Source: Pseudomonas khorasanensis (GTDB lineage: Bacteria > Pseudomonadota > Gammaproteobacteria > Pseudomonadales > Pseudomonadaceae). Taken from it: a stretch of 64,000 nucleotides of DNA. How positions within the stretch are numbered: position 1 is the stretch's first letter; every line of letters begins with the position of its first letter. Below the pieces are notes generated by a model. It saw only the letters and a list, made by a program, of their open reading frames with translations. It did no database searches and was not told the origin of the DNA. The position numbers were made by a program, and so were the translations under genes. This document shows, one piece after another, positions 15,011 to 23,875 of the stretch. The DNA is taken from NCBI RefSeq assembly GCF_014268505.2, contig NZ_JABWQP020000016.1, forward strand, positions 1-64,000, in the 5' to 3' direction.

Positions 15011-16300
15011 TCAGGCCTTGAGTGACGGCCTGTCCGGCGTTGCAACCGGCTCGCCTTCAGGGGCCTTGAGCTGACCCTCCCAGCGCGCGATGACCAGCGG
15101 CGCCAGCGCGTTGCCCAGCACGTTGAGCGCCGTCACGGGCATGTCCATCAAACGGTACACGCCGGCGATGATGGCAACGCCCTCCACCGGCAGGCCGGCA
15201 GCGGTCAGAGTCGCCGTCAGAATGATGAACATGAAGCCCGGCACACCTGCCGCGCCCTTCGACGTGAGCACCATGATCAGCACCAGCATCGCCTGGTCGG
15301 CCAGCCCCAGATCAATGCCATACGCCTGGGCAATGAACAGCGTGCCCAACCCGGCGAACAGCGACGCGCCGTCCAGGTTGAACGAATACCCCAGAGGAAT
15401 GACCATGCTGGTGATCGGACGCGGCGCGCCATAACGCTCCATTTTCTCGATCAGTTGCGGCATCACCGTCGCCGACGCGGCGCTGCTGTAGGCCAGCAGC
15501 AGTTCACTGCGAATCTCCCGGATGAGGTGGAAAAAGCGGATGCCGGCAATCCGCGCCACCAGCCCCAGTACGCCAAATGCGAACAGCAGCACCGCGACGT
15601 AGGTGATGCCGATCAGCTTGGCCAGCGGCAGCAAGGCACTAAGCCCGAAGCTGGCGACGGTGACGCCGATCAGACCGAAGATGCCGATTGGCGAATAGTG
15701 CATGACCAGGTGCGTAACCTTGAACATCGTGTCCGAGACCGCCTGCATCACCGCAATCAGCGGAGCCTTTTGCCGCTCGGGCAGCATCGACAGGGCGCAG
15801 CCGAACAGGATGGCGAAAAACAGCACCGACAGCAGTTTGCCCTGAGACATGGCCAGCACGATATTGTCCGGAACGATGTTGACCAGGGTGCGGCCCAGGT
15901 TCTGCGTTTCGCCGGACGTCGCGAGGCCAGTGACCGGTGATTGCAGGGTGCTGCTGAAGTCTGCGCCGGCACCGGGCTGGAACACGTTGCCGATAACCAG
16001 GCCAAAAACGATGGCAATGCTGGTGATGGTGAAAAAATACACCAGTGTCTTGATCCCGACTCGCCCCAGAGCCTTGGTGCTGCCCGCCCCGGCGATGCCG
16101 ACGACCATGCACGCGAAGACCAGCGGTACGACGATCATCTTCATCAGGCGGATGAACAAGTCTCCCGCCGGCTGCAACAGATTGTCGATGAACCACGTCT
16201 TGTGTTCGGGAAACTGATTGAGAAGGATGCCGACGATGATGCCTGCTGCCAGCCCGAGCATGATGCGGGTGACAAGGCTGGTAGGTGTGCGAGTGGTCAT
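15011..16300 (-). CDS. Dicarboxylate/amino acid:cation symporter (DAACS family)
   Basis: A 429-residue Na+ or H+ coupled symporter of the GltP/DctA fold for glutamate, aspartate or C4-dicarboxylates. Family motifs are FIRLMKMIVVPLVFACMVVGI, the serine-rich AYSSAASATVMPQLIEKME of re-entrant hairpin 1, the NxDG-type motif in GYSFNLDGASLF, and GVPGFMFIILTATLTAAGLP with RLMDMPVTALNVLGNALAPLV at the substrate site. The start MTTRTPT at 16300 is preceded by AAGGGGCACACC. The frame stays open upstream to 17614, but that extension is antisense to a LysR gene and out of frame with the VOC gene, so it is a chance reading. Confidence 0.93.
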   Translation of the reverse strand: MTTRTPTSLVTRIMLGLAAGIIVGILLNQFPEHKTWFIDNLLQPAGDLFIRLMKMIVVPLVFACMVVGIAGAGSTKALGRVGIKTLVYFFTITSIAIVFGLVIGNVFQPGAGADFSSTLQSPVTGLATSGETQNLGRTLVNIVPDNIVLAMSQGKLLSVLFFAILFGCALSMLPERQKAPLIAVMQAVSDTMFKVTHLVMHYSPIGIFGLIGVTVASFGLSALLPLAKLIGITYVAVLLFAFGVLGLVARIAGIRFFHLIREIRSELLLAYSSAASATVMPQLIEKMERYGAPRPITSMVIPLGYSFNLDGASLFAGLGTLFIAQAYGIDLGLADQAMLVLIMVLTSKGAAGVPGFMFIILTATLTAAGLPVEGVAIIAGVYRLMDMPVTALNVLGNALAPLVIARWEGQLKAPEGEPVATPDRPSLKA

Positions 16301-16341
16301 GGTGTGCCCCTTGTTTTTGTTTTTGTGTGTGTTGGGGAAGC

Positions 16342-16755
16342 TCAGTGTGCGAACAGACCGTTGAAGTCCTGGAAGCCTTTTATCTCCAGCGGGTTGCCAC
16401 TCGGGTCGAGGAAAAACATCGTGCGCTGCTCGCCGGGTTCGCCGGCGAAGCGGATCACCGGCGGAATCTCGAAAACCGTGCCCAGCCGAGTCAGCCGCTC
16501 CGACAGCGCCAGCCATTCCTCCAGTGGCAGCACGACGCCGATGTGCGGCATCAAGACCTTGTGTTCGCCAACGTAACCGGTGCGTGTGGTGGCGAAGGGT
16601 GTCCCCAGGTGCAGCGAGATCTGATTGCCGAAAAAATCGAAGTCGATCCAGCTCTCGGTACTGCGGCCTTCGGTGCAGCCCAACACATCTCGATAAAAAG
16701 TCCGTGCCTGCGCGAGGTCGCAAACGTGGTATGCAGCGTGAAAGGGTCTGTTCAT
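16342..16755 (-). CDS. VOC-family (glyoxalase/dioxygenase fold) protein
   Basis: A 137-residue vicinal oxygen chelate protein with paired beta-alpha-beta-beta-beta units. Candidate metal ligands are the H of AAYHVCDLAQARTFYRDVLG, the H of FGNQISLHLG and the E of MFFLDPSGNPLEIKGF, the last being the commonest VOC signature. VOC enzymes include glyoxalases, extradiol dioxygenases and resistance proteins, and the substrate cannot be told from the sequence. It is divergent from a LysR regulator at 16847 and is probably its target. The symporter gene lies 41 bp downstream on the same strand, so the two may be co-transcribed. Confidence 0.87.
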   Translation of the reverse strand: MNRPFHAAYHVCDLAQARTFYRDVLGCTEGRSTESWIDFDFFGNQISLHLGTPFATTRTGYVGEHKVLMPHIGVVLPLEEWLALSERLTRLGTVFEIPPVIRFAGEPGEQRTMFFLDPSGNPLEIKGFQDFNGLFAH

Positions 16756-16846
16756 GTGATGTCCCCAAGTGAAGGAACACTGAGGGTAAACAGGCCGCGT
16801 GGCGGGGCAAAACGGCTTCGCCTTGTGCTGAGCGAAAGGAAAACTT

Positions 16847-17710
16847 ATGGATGTACGGTTCCTGAAGAGCCTGGTTGCCGTGGTTGAAAGCGGCTCGATT
16901 GCGGCGGCTGCACGGCGGGAAAATCGCACCGCCGCCGCCATCAGTCAGCGCGTCCAGACACTCGAACGCACCCTCGGATGCACGCTGCTGCTGCGCACCG
17001 CCCACGCGACGCGACCCTCGGACCGGTGCCTGCTGATGCTGCCCAGAATCAGGGCGATCATCGAGCAGGCGCAGGCGCTGCAGAGCGATCTTCAGCATGA
17101 CGGGCTGGCAGGAGAGATGAAGCTCGGTGCGATCTCCACGGCGCTGACCGGCGTCTTGCCTGCGTTGATCGAGCGACTGGCCCTGTCCGCGCCGCAACTG
17201 AAACTGAAAATCACGCCGGGCGACTCGAAAAGTCTTTACGAGAAAGTACTGGCCGGTGAGCTGGACGCGGCGATTCTGGTCCGGCCACCGTTTCAGCCAC
17301 CCAAGGCGTTGGCTCAGGTGGTGCTCAAGGTCGAGCCGCTGATGCTGGTTGTCCCGGCCGCGCACGCCGGGCAGCCGCTGCACACCTTGCTGCGTGAACA
17401 TCCGTTCATTCGTTACGACGCGCGTTCGTGGGGCGGGCGGATTGCCCAGCGCTACCTGGATGAGCAGGCGATCGAGCCGGATGTCATGTGTGAGCTGGAT
17501 GCGCTGGAAACCATTGTTATGCTGGTAGCGCAGGGGATGGGGGTATCGCTGCTGCCGCAATGGGCAGGAATGCCGAGGGAGGGAATCGGGATATTGCCCG
17601 TCGGGGGCGGGCAACTTTATTCACGACAATTGGTGGTCATGCATGGCTCGACCCCGCACCGCCCGTTGGCGATGCGGCATCTGCTTGAGTTACTGCGCAG
17701 CCCGTCGTGA
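16847..17710 (+). CDS. LysR-family transcriptional regulator
   Basis: A 287-residue LysR regulator. The N-terminal helix-turn-helix is MDVRFLKSLVAVVESGSIAAAARRENRTAAAISQRVQTLER, and the effector domain contains GAISTALTGVLPALIERL, VLAGELDAAILVRPPF and AQGMGVSLLPQWAG. It starts 92 bp from the divergent VOC gene, the usual arrangement for a LysR protein controlling its neighbour and itself. AAAGGAAAAC precedes the ATG. It shares no close similarity with the LysR gene at the left end. Confidence 0.92.
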   Translation: MDVRFLKSLVAVVESGSIAAAARRENRTAAAISQRVQTLERTLGCTLLLRTAHATRPSDRCLLMLPRIRAIIEQAQALQSDLQHDGLAGEMKLGAISTALTGVLPALIERLALSAPQLKLKITPGDSKSLYEKVLAGELDAAILVRPPFQPPKALAQVVLKVEPLMLVVPAAHAGQPLHTLLREHPFIRYDARSWGGRIAQRYLDEQAIEPDVMCELDALETIVMLVAQGMGVSLLPQWAGMPREGIGILPVGGGQLYSRQLVVMHGSTPHRPLAMRHLLELLRSPS

Positions 17711-17736
17711 TACAGGCTGCGCGCCGGCCATGGAGG

Positions 17737-18999
17737 TCAGTGCGCCGGGGCGGCAGCGCTGACGTCCTCGCCGCCGGTAACCCCACGTACCACGCGGCCG
17801 ATGGTCAGGCCCTGGACCAGAATTGACGACAGCACCACGATGTAAGTGATGCTGAGCAGCAAGTCCCGCTGCTCGCCGAGGGGTAACGACAGCGCCAGTG
17901 CCACCGAGACACCGCCGCGCAGTCCGCCCCAGGTCAGCACCCGGATGGTGCCGCGCGGCACGGTGCGCCAGCGTCGCAGCAAAAAGATCGCCGGGGCCAC
18001 GGTGAGCAGGCGCGACAGCACAATCGCCACCGCCAGCAAGCTGGCGGCTGCCAGATGCAGCCAGTTGAACGGCAACAGCAACAGTTCCATGCCGATCAAC
18101 GCAAACAGCAGCGCGTTGAGCATGTCATCGAGCAGCTCCCAGAAACCGTCGAGGTATTTGCGCGTCATATCATTCATCGCCAGATTGCGCCCCAGGTTGC
18201 CGATGATCAAACCCGCAACCACCATCGCAATCGGCGCCGAGACGTGCAGCTCGGAGGCCATGGCGGAACCGCCGATCACCAGTGCCAGCGTCAGCATCAC
18301 TTCAATCTGGTGCTGCTCGATGCTTTTGATCATCAGGTAAACGAGGTAACCGATCAGCCCGCCGAACACTACGCCGCCGATGGCCTCGTGGGCGAAGAGC
18401 AGCGCCGTGGCGCCGAACGTAGGGGTTTCGCCGAGCTGGGCGATGCCCAGCAACACGGTAAACACAACGACCGCAGTGCCGTCATTGAACAGTGACTCGC
18501 CGACGATGGTGGTTTTCAGCGGTTTCGAGGCGTTCGCAGTCCGCAGCACGCCGAGCACCGCGATCGGGTCGGTCGGGGAAATCAGCGCGCCGAACAGCAG
18601 GCAGTACAGGAAGCTCACGTGCCAGCCGAACAGGGCAAAAATGTAATAGGCGAGGCTGCCGATCACTGCGGTAGCGATCAACACGCCGAAGGTCGCCAGC
18701 AGGCCGATCGGCCAGCGGTAGCTGCGCAGGTCATTGAGATTGACGTGCAAGGCGCCGGCGAACAGCAGGAATGACAACATCCAGTTCATCAGCAGATCGC
18801 CGAAGTCGATCTGGCCGATCAGTTGCTGCACCCGCTCTTCCAGGCCGGGAAAACCGAGCACGCTCAGGCCTTGCAACAGCAGGGAAAACAGCAGTGCGGT
18901 GACCATCACGCCGATAGTGGGCGGCAGGCCGATGAAGCGGAAATTGACGAAGGTCAGGAGGGTTGTGAGGCAGATGAAAGCGGCGACAAGTTCAAGCAT
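17737..18999 (-). CDS. Cation:proton antiporter, CPA1 (NhaP-like) family
   Basis: A 420-residue inner-membrane antiporter with about 12 helices, exchanging Na+ or K+ for H+. The CPA1 ion-binding signature is GALISPTDPIAVLGVLR and the paired motif is VGESLFNDGTAVVVF (the ND of the family). LTWGGLRGGVSVALALSLP near the C-terminus is another NhaP/NHE signature. There is no cytoplasmic C-terminal regulatory domain; it ends soon after the last helix in GGEDVSAAAPAH. It is monocistronic between a LysR gene on the other strand and a REP pair. Confidence 0.93.
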   Translation of the reverse strand: MLELVAAFICLTTLLTFVNFRFIGLPPTIGVMVTALLFSLLLQGLSVLGFPGLEERVQQLIGQIDFGDLLMNWMLSFLLFAGALHVNLNDLRSYRWPIGLLATFGVLIATAVIGSLAYYIFALFGWHVSFLYCLLFGALISPTDPIAVLGVLRTANASKPLKTTIVGESLFNDGTAVVVFTVLLGIAQLGETPTFGATALLFAHEAIGGVVFGGLIGYLVYLMIKSIEQHQIEVMLTLALVIGGSAMASELHVSAPIAMVVAGLIIGNLGRNLAMNDMTRKYLDGFWELLDDMLNALLFALIGMELLLLPFNWLHLAAASLLAVAIVLSRLLTVAPAIFLLRRWRTVPRGTIRVLTWGGLRGGVSVALALSLPLGEQRDLLLSITYIVVLSSILVQGLTIGRVVRGVTGGEDVSAAAPAH

Positions 19000-19096
19000 C
19001 CGGGGTCCTTTGGATGGAGGGTGAATGGGGCGCGACCGGAGTCAGGACGCAAAGGTTGGATGGGCTGGTGCAGGTCGAGGACACACGATGTCCCCT

Positions 19097-19229
19097 GTGG
19101 CGAGGGAGCTTGCTCCCGCTGGGCCGCGAAGCGGCCCCAAAAACTCTTTAACCGCGGCGGGTCAGGGCGTACCGAGGAGGCGAGGGTTGCGACGACTGCG
19201 TCGCCGGGCGGGAGCAAGCCCCTCGCCAC
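19097..19229. repeat. REP pair, class b, with long spacer
   Basis: GTGGCGAGGGAGCTTGCTCC and the imperfect inverse GGAGCAAGCCCCTCGCCAC are separated by about 90 bp that itself contains a GC-rich inverted segment. Confidence 0.85.
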
Positions 19230-19258
19230 AGGGTGGTTGCCTGGCAACAGTGCTGAGG

Positions 19259-20428
19259 TCAGTCGGACACATTGACCGCAACCGCCTGACGGCGTTGCAA
19301 GTAAATAAACAACAGCGCCGTCAGCACAGTCAGCACGCCAACCAGCGCCCCCGTCCAAGGCAAGTCAGCCAGATCCGCGCCACTGGCGACTACCAGCCCG
19401 CCGATCCAGGCACCCGCCGCGTTGCCGAGGTTGAACGCGCTCTGGTTCAGGGTCGAACCCAGATTCGGCGCTTCGTGAGCCTGATCGATGATCAACAGTT
19501 GCAGGATCGGGCACAGCGCAAAGGCGAAAATCCCCCACAGCACCAGCGTGATCGCCGCCGGTATGACTGATCGGCTGGTCTGGCTGAACGCCGCCAGAAC
19601 CACCACGACCGCCAGCGCTACACCCACTAGCGACGGCAGCAAACGGCTATCGGCCAGACGCCCGCCAAGCATGCTGCCCGCCGTCAGCCCGACGCCGAAC
19701 AACAGCAGCATTACCGTCACGCCGTGGGGGCTGACACCGGTGATGTCCTGCAGAATTGGCGCGATGTAAGTGAACACGCAGAACAGGCTGGTCGAGGCCA
19801 GCACGCTCATGCCCAGCGCCAGCAGCACGTTGGCCTTGCCCAGCACCTTGAACTCGCTGGCGAGATTGGCCTTGTCCATCGGAATATGTTTCGGCAGCCA
19901 CAACCACTGCGCCAAGGCCGCGAAGACACCGATCACCGACACCGCCCAAAAGGTCGAGCGCCAGCCAGCGTATTGGCCCAGCGCAGTGCCCAGCGGTACG
20001 CCGAGCACGTTGGCCAACGTCAGGCCGGTAAACATCATCGCAATGGCCTGTGCGCGTTTGTTCGGCGCGACCAACCCGGCGGCGACCACCGAGCCGATAC
20101 CGAAAAACGCGCCGTGGCACAACGCTGTGACGACGCGCGCGGCCATCAGCGTTACGTAGTTCGGCGCCAGTGCACAGAGCACGTTGCCGAGGATGAACAT
20201 CAGCGTCATCCCTAACAGCGTCGCTTTGCGCGGCATGTTCGCGGTGCCAATCGCCAGGATCGGCGCGCCGAACACCACGCCCAGGGCGTAACCGGTGATC
20301 AGCAGACCCGCGTGAGGAATGCTCACGGCCAGGTCGCGGGCGACGTCGGGCAGCAGGCCCATGATGACGAATTCAGTGGTGCCGATGCCGAAGGCGGCAA
20401 CAGCCAGTGCAAGCAAGGCGAGTGGCAT
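19259..20428 (-). CDS. MFS transporter, DHA1 (AraJ-like) family
   Basis: A 389-residue major facilitator with 12 predicted helices. The N-terminus LALLALAVAAFGIGTTEFVIMGLLPDVARDL is the signature of the AraJ/YdhP-type sugar or drug efflux branch. GYALGVVFGAPILAI and RVVTALCHGAFFGIGSVVAAGLV are further family motifs, as is NQSAFNLGNAAGAWIGGLV near helix 11. The substrate is unknown. The start MPLALLA at 20428 is preferred over an in-frame ATG at 20518, which would add a 30-residue polar leader. It is divergent from a DMT transporter across a 214-bp gap. Confidence 0.91.
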   Translation of the reverse strand: MPLALLALAVAAFGIGTTEFVIMGLLPDVARDLAVSIPHAGLLITGYALGVVFGAPILAIGTANMPRKATLLGMTLMFILGNVLCALAPNYVTLMAARVVTALCHGAFFGIGSVVAAGLVAPNKRAQAIAMMFTGLTLANVLGVPLGTALGQYAGWRSTFWAVSVIGVFAALAQWLWLPKHIPMDKANLASEFKVLGKANVLLALGMSVLASTSLFCVFTYIAPILQDITGVSPHGVTVMLLLFGVGLTAGSMLGGRLADSRLLPSLVGVALAVVVVLAAFSQTSRSVIPAAITLVLWGIFAFALCPILQLLIIDQAHEAPNLGSTLNQSAFNLGNAAGAWIGGLVVASGADLADLPWTGALVGVLTVLTALLFIYLQRRQAVAVNVSD

Positions 20429-20642
20429 GCGCAAGGTCTCTGTCGGTAGTCTTGACGCTTTGATCAGGCATACGCGTGCCGGCGGCCGGTTTCGAGGAGA
20501 AAGCGGAGCAGGCAGCATTTATTGGATTTTTTGGGTGTGCAACTGAGTGCGGCGCGGTGGGCTGCAGTATAAACAGCTGCTGACACATCGCGAATCAATA
20601 ATCTGACCATTCGGCTAAATGACAATAACAAGGAGCGTAAAC

Positions 20643-21476
20643 GTGCTGGCGACAGCTCTGGTGTTGGTGGCGGCGCTGTTGCATGCGGCGTGGAATACCT
20701 TGATCAAGTTCAGCGCCGAACGGTTGCTGGTGGTGGCGTGCATGGACACCGTGGCGCTGCTGTTTGTCTCGCTCGCGTTGCCCTTCGTGAATCTGCCGCC
20801 CCAGGAAATCTGGCCATGGATCCTGGCCTCGGCGGCGTTCGAGTTGCTGTATCGCTATCTGTTGATCCAGGCGTACCGGGTCGGTGACCTCGGCCTGGTT
20901 TACCCGTTGATGCGCGGACTGTCCCCGCTGGTCGTGTTGGCGCTGACGTTGATCTTTGCCGGTGAGGTGCTGACTACGCAGCAGATCTTCGGGATCATGC
21001 TGATTCCGTTCGGCATGGCCTGCCTGTTGTGGCAGGGCGGTGGCGGCGGACGCTTGCCGTGGTCAATGCTGCCGGTGGTGGCGCTGATCGGCTTGTGCAT
21101 CGGCTGCTACACCTACATCGACGGCCAGGCGCTGCGGCGTTGGTCGCATCCGCTGGACTATCTGGTGTGGGTCACGCTGCTCAGCGCCTGGCCTTTTCCG
21201 CTGCTGGCATGGGTCGCCAGGCGCCCCGCATTCATGCAGTTCTGGCGCGAACAATGGAAGCTCGGGCTGGCAGTCGGATTCTGCGTGTTGTTCAGCTACG
21301 CTCTGGTGCTGTGGGCGATGCAATTGGGTTCGATCGCCGAAGCGGCGGCGTTGCGCGAAATCAGCGTGATTCTGGTGGTGCTGTTTGGCATGCGCTACCT
21401 CAAAGAACCTTTCGGCCGGCCAAGGCTCTTAGCCTGTGGGCTCGTGTTGATCGGCATGCTGGTGATGAAGTTCTGA
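20643..21476 (+). CDS. DMT/EamA-family transporter
   Basis: A 277-residue membrane protein with ten predicted helices and two EamA repeats: LVAALLHAAWNTLIKFSAER, RYLLIQAYRVGDLGLVYPLMRGLSPLVVLAL in the first, and ALVLWAMQLGSIAEAAALREISVILVVLFGMRYLKEPFG in the second. These transporters export or import amino acids and other metabolites; the substrate is unknown. The GTG at 20643 is chosen because AAGGAGCG (20630-20637) stands just before it; the in-frame ATG at 20619 lies upstream of that site. A MAPEG gene follows 39 bp later. Confidence 0.9.
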   Translation: MLATALVLVAALLHAAWNTLIKFSAERLLVVACMDTVALLFVSLALPFVNLPPQEIWPWILASAAFELLYRYLLIQAYRVGDLGLVYPLMRGLSPLVVLALTLIFAGEVLTTQQIFGIMLIPFGMACLLWQGGGGGRLPWSMLPVVALIGLCIGCYTYIDGQALRRWSHPLDYLVWVTLLSAWPFPLLAWVARRPAFMQFWREQWKLGLAVGFCVLFSYALVLWAMQLGSIAEAAALREISVILVVLFGMRYLKEPFGRPRLLACGLVLIGMLVMKF

Positions 21477-21515
21477 AGGCCCGCAATTCTCTATAACTCG
21501 AAGAAGGACGGCGTT

Positions 21516-21899
21516 ATGACGGTGGCTCTGTGGTGTGTGTTGATCGCGATTTTTCTGCCGTATGTGTGCACGATCGTGGCGAAGGCAACGGGTGGTTTCC
21601 GGCTGAAGGACAACTACGACCCACGGGATTTTCTCGACAGCGTCGACGGCGTCGCCCGGCGTGCCCATGCGGCGCAACTCAACAGTTTTGAAGTGATGCC
21701 GGCGTTTGCCACCGCGGTGATCGTCGCGCACCTGGTGGGCACGGCACAACTGGTGACGGTCAATGTGCTGGCGGTGCTGTTTATCACCAGCCGTCTGCTG
21801 TACATCATTTGCTACCTGGCGGACTGGGCGGCGTTGCGCTCGGTGGTGTGGTTGGTGGGGATGGGGTTGATTGCTTCGTTCTTCTTTGTGTCCATGTAA
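21516..21899 (+). CDS. MAPEG family membrane protein
   Basis: A 127-residue integral membrane protein of the MAPEG superfamily (eicosanoid and glutathione metabolism), with four predicted helices. The signature region is RRAHAAQLNSFEVMPAFATAVIVAHL followed by SRLLYIICYLADWAALRSVVWLVG. Bacterial members may have glutathione transferase or peroxidase activity, but this is not established for this one. The ATG at 21516 follows AGAAGGACGGCGTT. It probably forms a transcript with the DMT gene upstream and ends at the hairpin at 21915. Confidence 0.9.
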   Translation: MTVALWCVLIAIFLPYVCTIVAKATGGFRLKDNYDPRDFLDSVDGVARRAHAAQLNSFEVMPAFATAVIVAHLVGTAQLVTVNVLAVLFITSRLLYIICYLADWAALRSVVWLVGMGLIASFFFVSM

Positions 21900-21914
21900 T
21901 TAAAGCAAGATCGG

Positions 21915-21957
21915 AAGATCGTCCGAACGCGGCCCGAGCCTTCGGACGATCTTTTGC
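21915..21957. terminator. Bidirectional terminator between MAPEG and mltA
   Basis: A perfect 13-bp stem AAGATCGTCCGAA/TTCGGACGATCTT with a 13-nt loop, followed by TTGCTTT. It ends the MAPEG transcript and, on the other strand, mltA. Confidence 0.85.
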
Positions 21958-21958
21958 T

Positions 21959-23131
21959 TTAAGGCTTGTCAGCCACCTGCGGCACTTGCGGCAACGCCGC
22001 GCCTTTAGGCCAGAGCATCCATATCTGCCCTTGCTGTTTCATGTCTCCGGCCAGTTGACCGGCCGCATCGCCGGTGCCCCAGAACAGGTCTGCACGCACT
22101 TCGCCGGCAATCGCACCGCCGGTGTCCTGTGCCGCGACCGGGCGCACCAGCGGCGTGCCATCCGGGCGAGTGGTCGACAGCCATAACAGGCTGCCCAGCG
22201 GAATCACCTTGCGATCCACCGCGGCGCTGTAACCGGCCGTCAGCGGCACGTTCAGCGAACCGCGCGGGCCTTCGTTGCTGTCCGGGTTGCGGGTGAAGAA
22301 GACGTAACTCGGGTTGCTGGCGAGCAGTTCCGGTATGCGCGAAGGATTGGCCTTGGCCCAGTTGCTGATCGCGGTCATGGTCACGTCTTCTTTCTTCAGT
22401 TCCCCTTGCTCGACCAGCCAGCGGCCGATCGGGCGATACGGGTGACCGTTCTGGTCGGCGTAGGCAATGCGCAACTGTTTGCCGTCCTGAGTCTGAATTC
22501 GCCCTGAGCCCTGGATTTGCAGAAATTGCAGGTTCATCGGATCGGTCAGATAGGCCACCACCGGCGCTTTCACACCATTTGACTCAATGGTCGCCGCGTC
22601 ATCGTAAGGCTTGAGCACGCGACCTTCGAGGCGGCCGCGCAGGCGCTTGCCTTTCAGTTCGGGATAAATGCTGTCCAGTGACACGATGATCATGTCTTCG
22701 GGCACGCCGTACACCGGGACGTTTGCCGTTTCGGTTGGCGTCAGGCTGCCGGGGTAGACCGGTTCGTAGTAACCGGTGATCAAACCATTCGGATTGTCGT
22801 TTTCCGCGCGCAGGCCGTAGACATCGAGGTTCTGCTTGAGGAACGCGCGAATTTCATCGGCGTCTTGCGGCACATTGGCCGCTGCTGCGCAGGTGGGGCC
22901 CCAGACCGCATCGGCTTTCAGTCGCGTGCACGCGTTACGCCACGAACCGAAACCGGCGACCAGATCGCTGTCGGAGACCGCCGGCAGTGCTTCCCACGTG
23001 GCGCTGGAGTAAGTCGCCAGCGCGTGGGTTTTCGGCTTGGCGCTGTCTCCACCGGTGCAGCCGGCGAGAATGGCCAGCAGTGGAAGGGTGGCAAACAATG
23101 GGTGACGCCAGGCCGTGAAGCGGCTGTTCAT
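21959..23131 (-). CDS. mltA: Membrane-bound lytic murein transglycosylase A
   Basis: MltA cleaves the MurNAc-GlcNAc bond of peptidoglycan and forms 1,6-anhydro-muropeptides at the outer membrane. The 390-residue protein has a lipoprotein signal ending LLAILAGC. The MltA domain has NPNGLITGYYEPVYPGSL, then VAYLTDPMNLQFLQIQGSGRI, and the C-terminal 3D domain contains PLGSLLWLSTT and AAQDTGGAIAGEVRADLFWGTGDAAG with the three conserved aspartates. The start at 23131 has CAGGAA upstream and is the one that gives a proper signal peptide. Confidence 0.95.
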   Translation of the reverse strand: MNSRFTAWRHPLFATLPLLAILAGCTGGDSAKPKTHALATYSSATWEALPAVSDSDLVAGFGSWRNACTRLKADAVWGPTCAAAANVPQDADEIRAFLKQNLDVYGLRAENDNPNGLITGYYEPVYPGSLTPTETANVPVYGVPEDMIIVSLDSIYPELKGKRLRGRLEGRVLKPYDDAATIESNGVKAPVVAYLTDPMNLQFLQIQGSGRIQTQDGKQLRIAYADQNGHPYRPIGRWLVEQGELKKEDVTMTAISNWAKANPSRIPELLASNPSYVFFTRNPDSNEGPRGSLNVPLTAGYSAAVDRKVIPLGSLLWLSTTRPDGTPLVRPVAAQDTGGAIAGEVRADLFWGTGDAAGQLAGDMKQQGQIWMLWPKGAALPQVPQVADKP

Positions 23132-23259
23132 GGAGTGATTCCTGTGCCGGTTGACCCAGTGCTCCATGCGCTCGGACAACCCGTATTTTTAATAGGGCTA
23201 TTGGTGTTTACCGGTGACCCGAGGATACTGGCCGCCGATTTCCGTGACCTGAAGCCACC

Positions 23260-23709
23260 ATGACTCTCAAACGAATTGCTGTTGTATTGCTGGCCTGCCT
23301 GACCTTGTCCGCGTGTGGCGGGGTCGATCCGAATTCCCCGCTGGGCCAGCGCAAGGCCATCTTCAAACAGATGCTCAAGACCAGCGAAGACCTCGGTGGC
23401 ATGTTGCGTGGACGCATCCCGTTCGACGGGCCGACGTTTGCCGAGGGCGCGGTCAGGCTCGATGCGTTGTCCCATGAACCCTGGAAGCATTTCCCGCAGG
23501 TGCGTGAAGAAGACCATACCAGCGCGAAGGACGACGTCTGGCAGAAACAGGCCCGTTTTCAGGACCTGGCCCGCACCCTTGAAGCAGCCACCAGTGAATT
23601 GGTGGTCGCCAGCCAGGTCCAGCCGTACAAGGCCAGTAACCTGGGGCCGGCAGTGCAGAAAGTTGAAGAGGCCTGCAGCGCTTGCCATAAAGAATTTCGC
23701 GACCATTAA
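23260..23709 (+). CDS. Lipidated cytochrome c'-like haem protein
   Basis: A 149-residue protein with a lipoprotein signal (MTLKRIAVVLLACLTLSACGG, lipobox LSAC). The mature part is a helical bundle ending in the haem-binding motif CSACH (VEEACSACHKEFRDH), and an N-terminal segment RKAIFKQMLKTSEDLGGMLRG resembles helix 1 of cytochrome c' proteins. It would hold a single c-type haem anchored to a membrane facing the periplasm. Cytochromes c' bind NO or other ligands; here the role is unknown. It is divergent from mltA. The two share a short promoter region. Confidence 0.82.
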   Translation: MTLKRIAVVLLACLTLSACGGVDPNSPLGQRKAIFKQMLKTSEDLGGMLRGRIPFDGPTFAEGAVRLDALSHEPWKHFPQVREEDHTSAKDDVWQKQARFQDLARTLEAATSELVVASQVQPYKASNLGPAVQKVEEACSACHKEFRDH

Positions 23710-23732
23710 TCTATGGGCTGGTGATTAATACT

Positions 23733-23864
23733 GTGGCGAGGGAGCTTGCTCCCGCTGGGTTGCGAAGCAGCCCCAAACCAGTCGGCCTGGTTTTTTCAGC
23801 AGCGACCGGTCGAGACGGGTTTACGACGGCTGCGCCGCCGAGCGGGAGCAAGCTCCCTCGCCAC
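23733..23864. repeat. REP pair, class b, with long spacer
   Basis: GTGGCGAGGGAGCTTGCTCC and GGAGCAAGCTCCCTCGCCAC separated by about 90 bp. The spacer near the right arm (ACGACGGCTGCGCCGCCG) resembles the corresponding part of the 19.1 kb copy. Confidence 0.88.
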
Positions 23865-23875
23865 TGGGGGCCCCG

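Noticed and set aside
15011..17614. 867-codon open frame covering the symporter gene and far upstream
   Set aside because: Only the part from 16300 encodes a protein family; the rest is antisense to a LysR gene and a shifted frame of the VOC gene.
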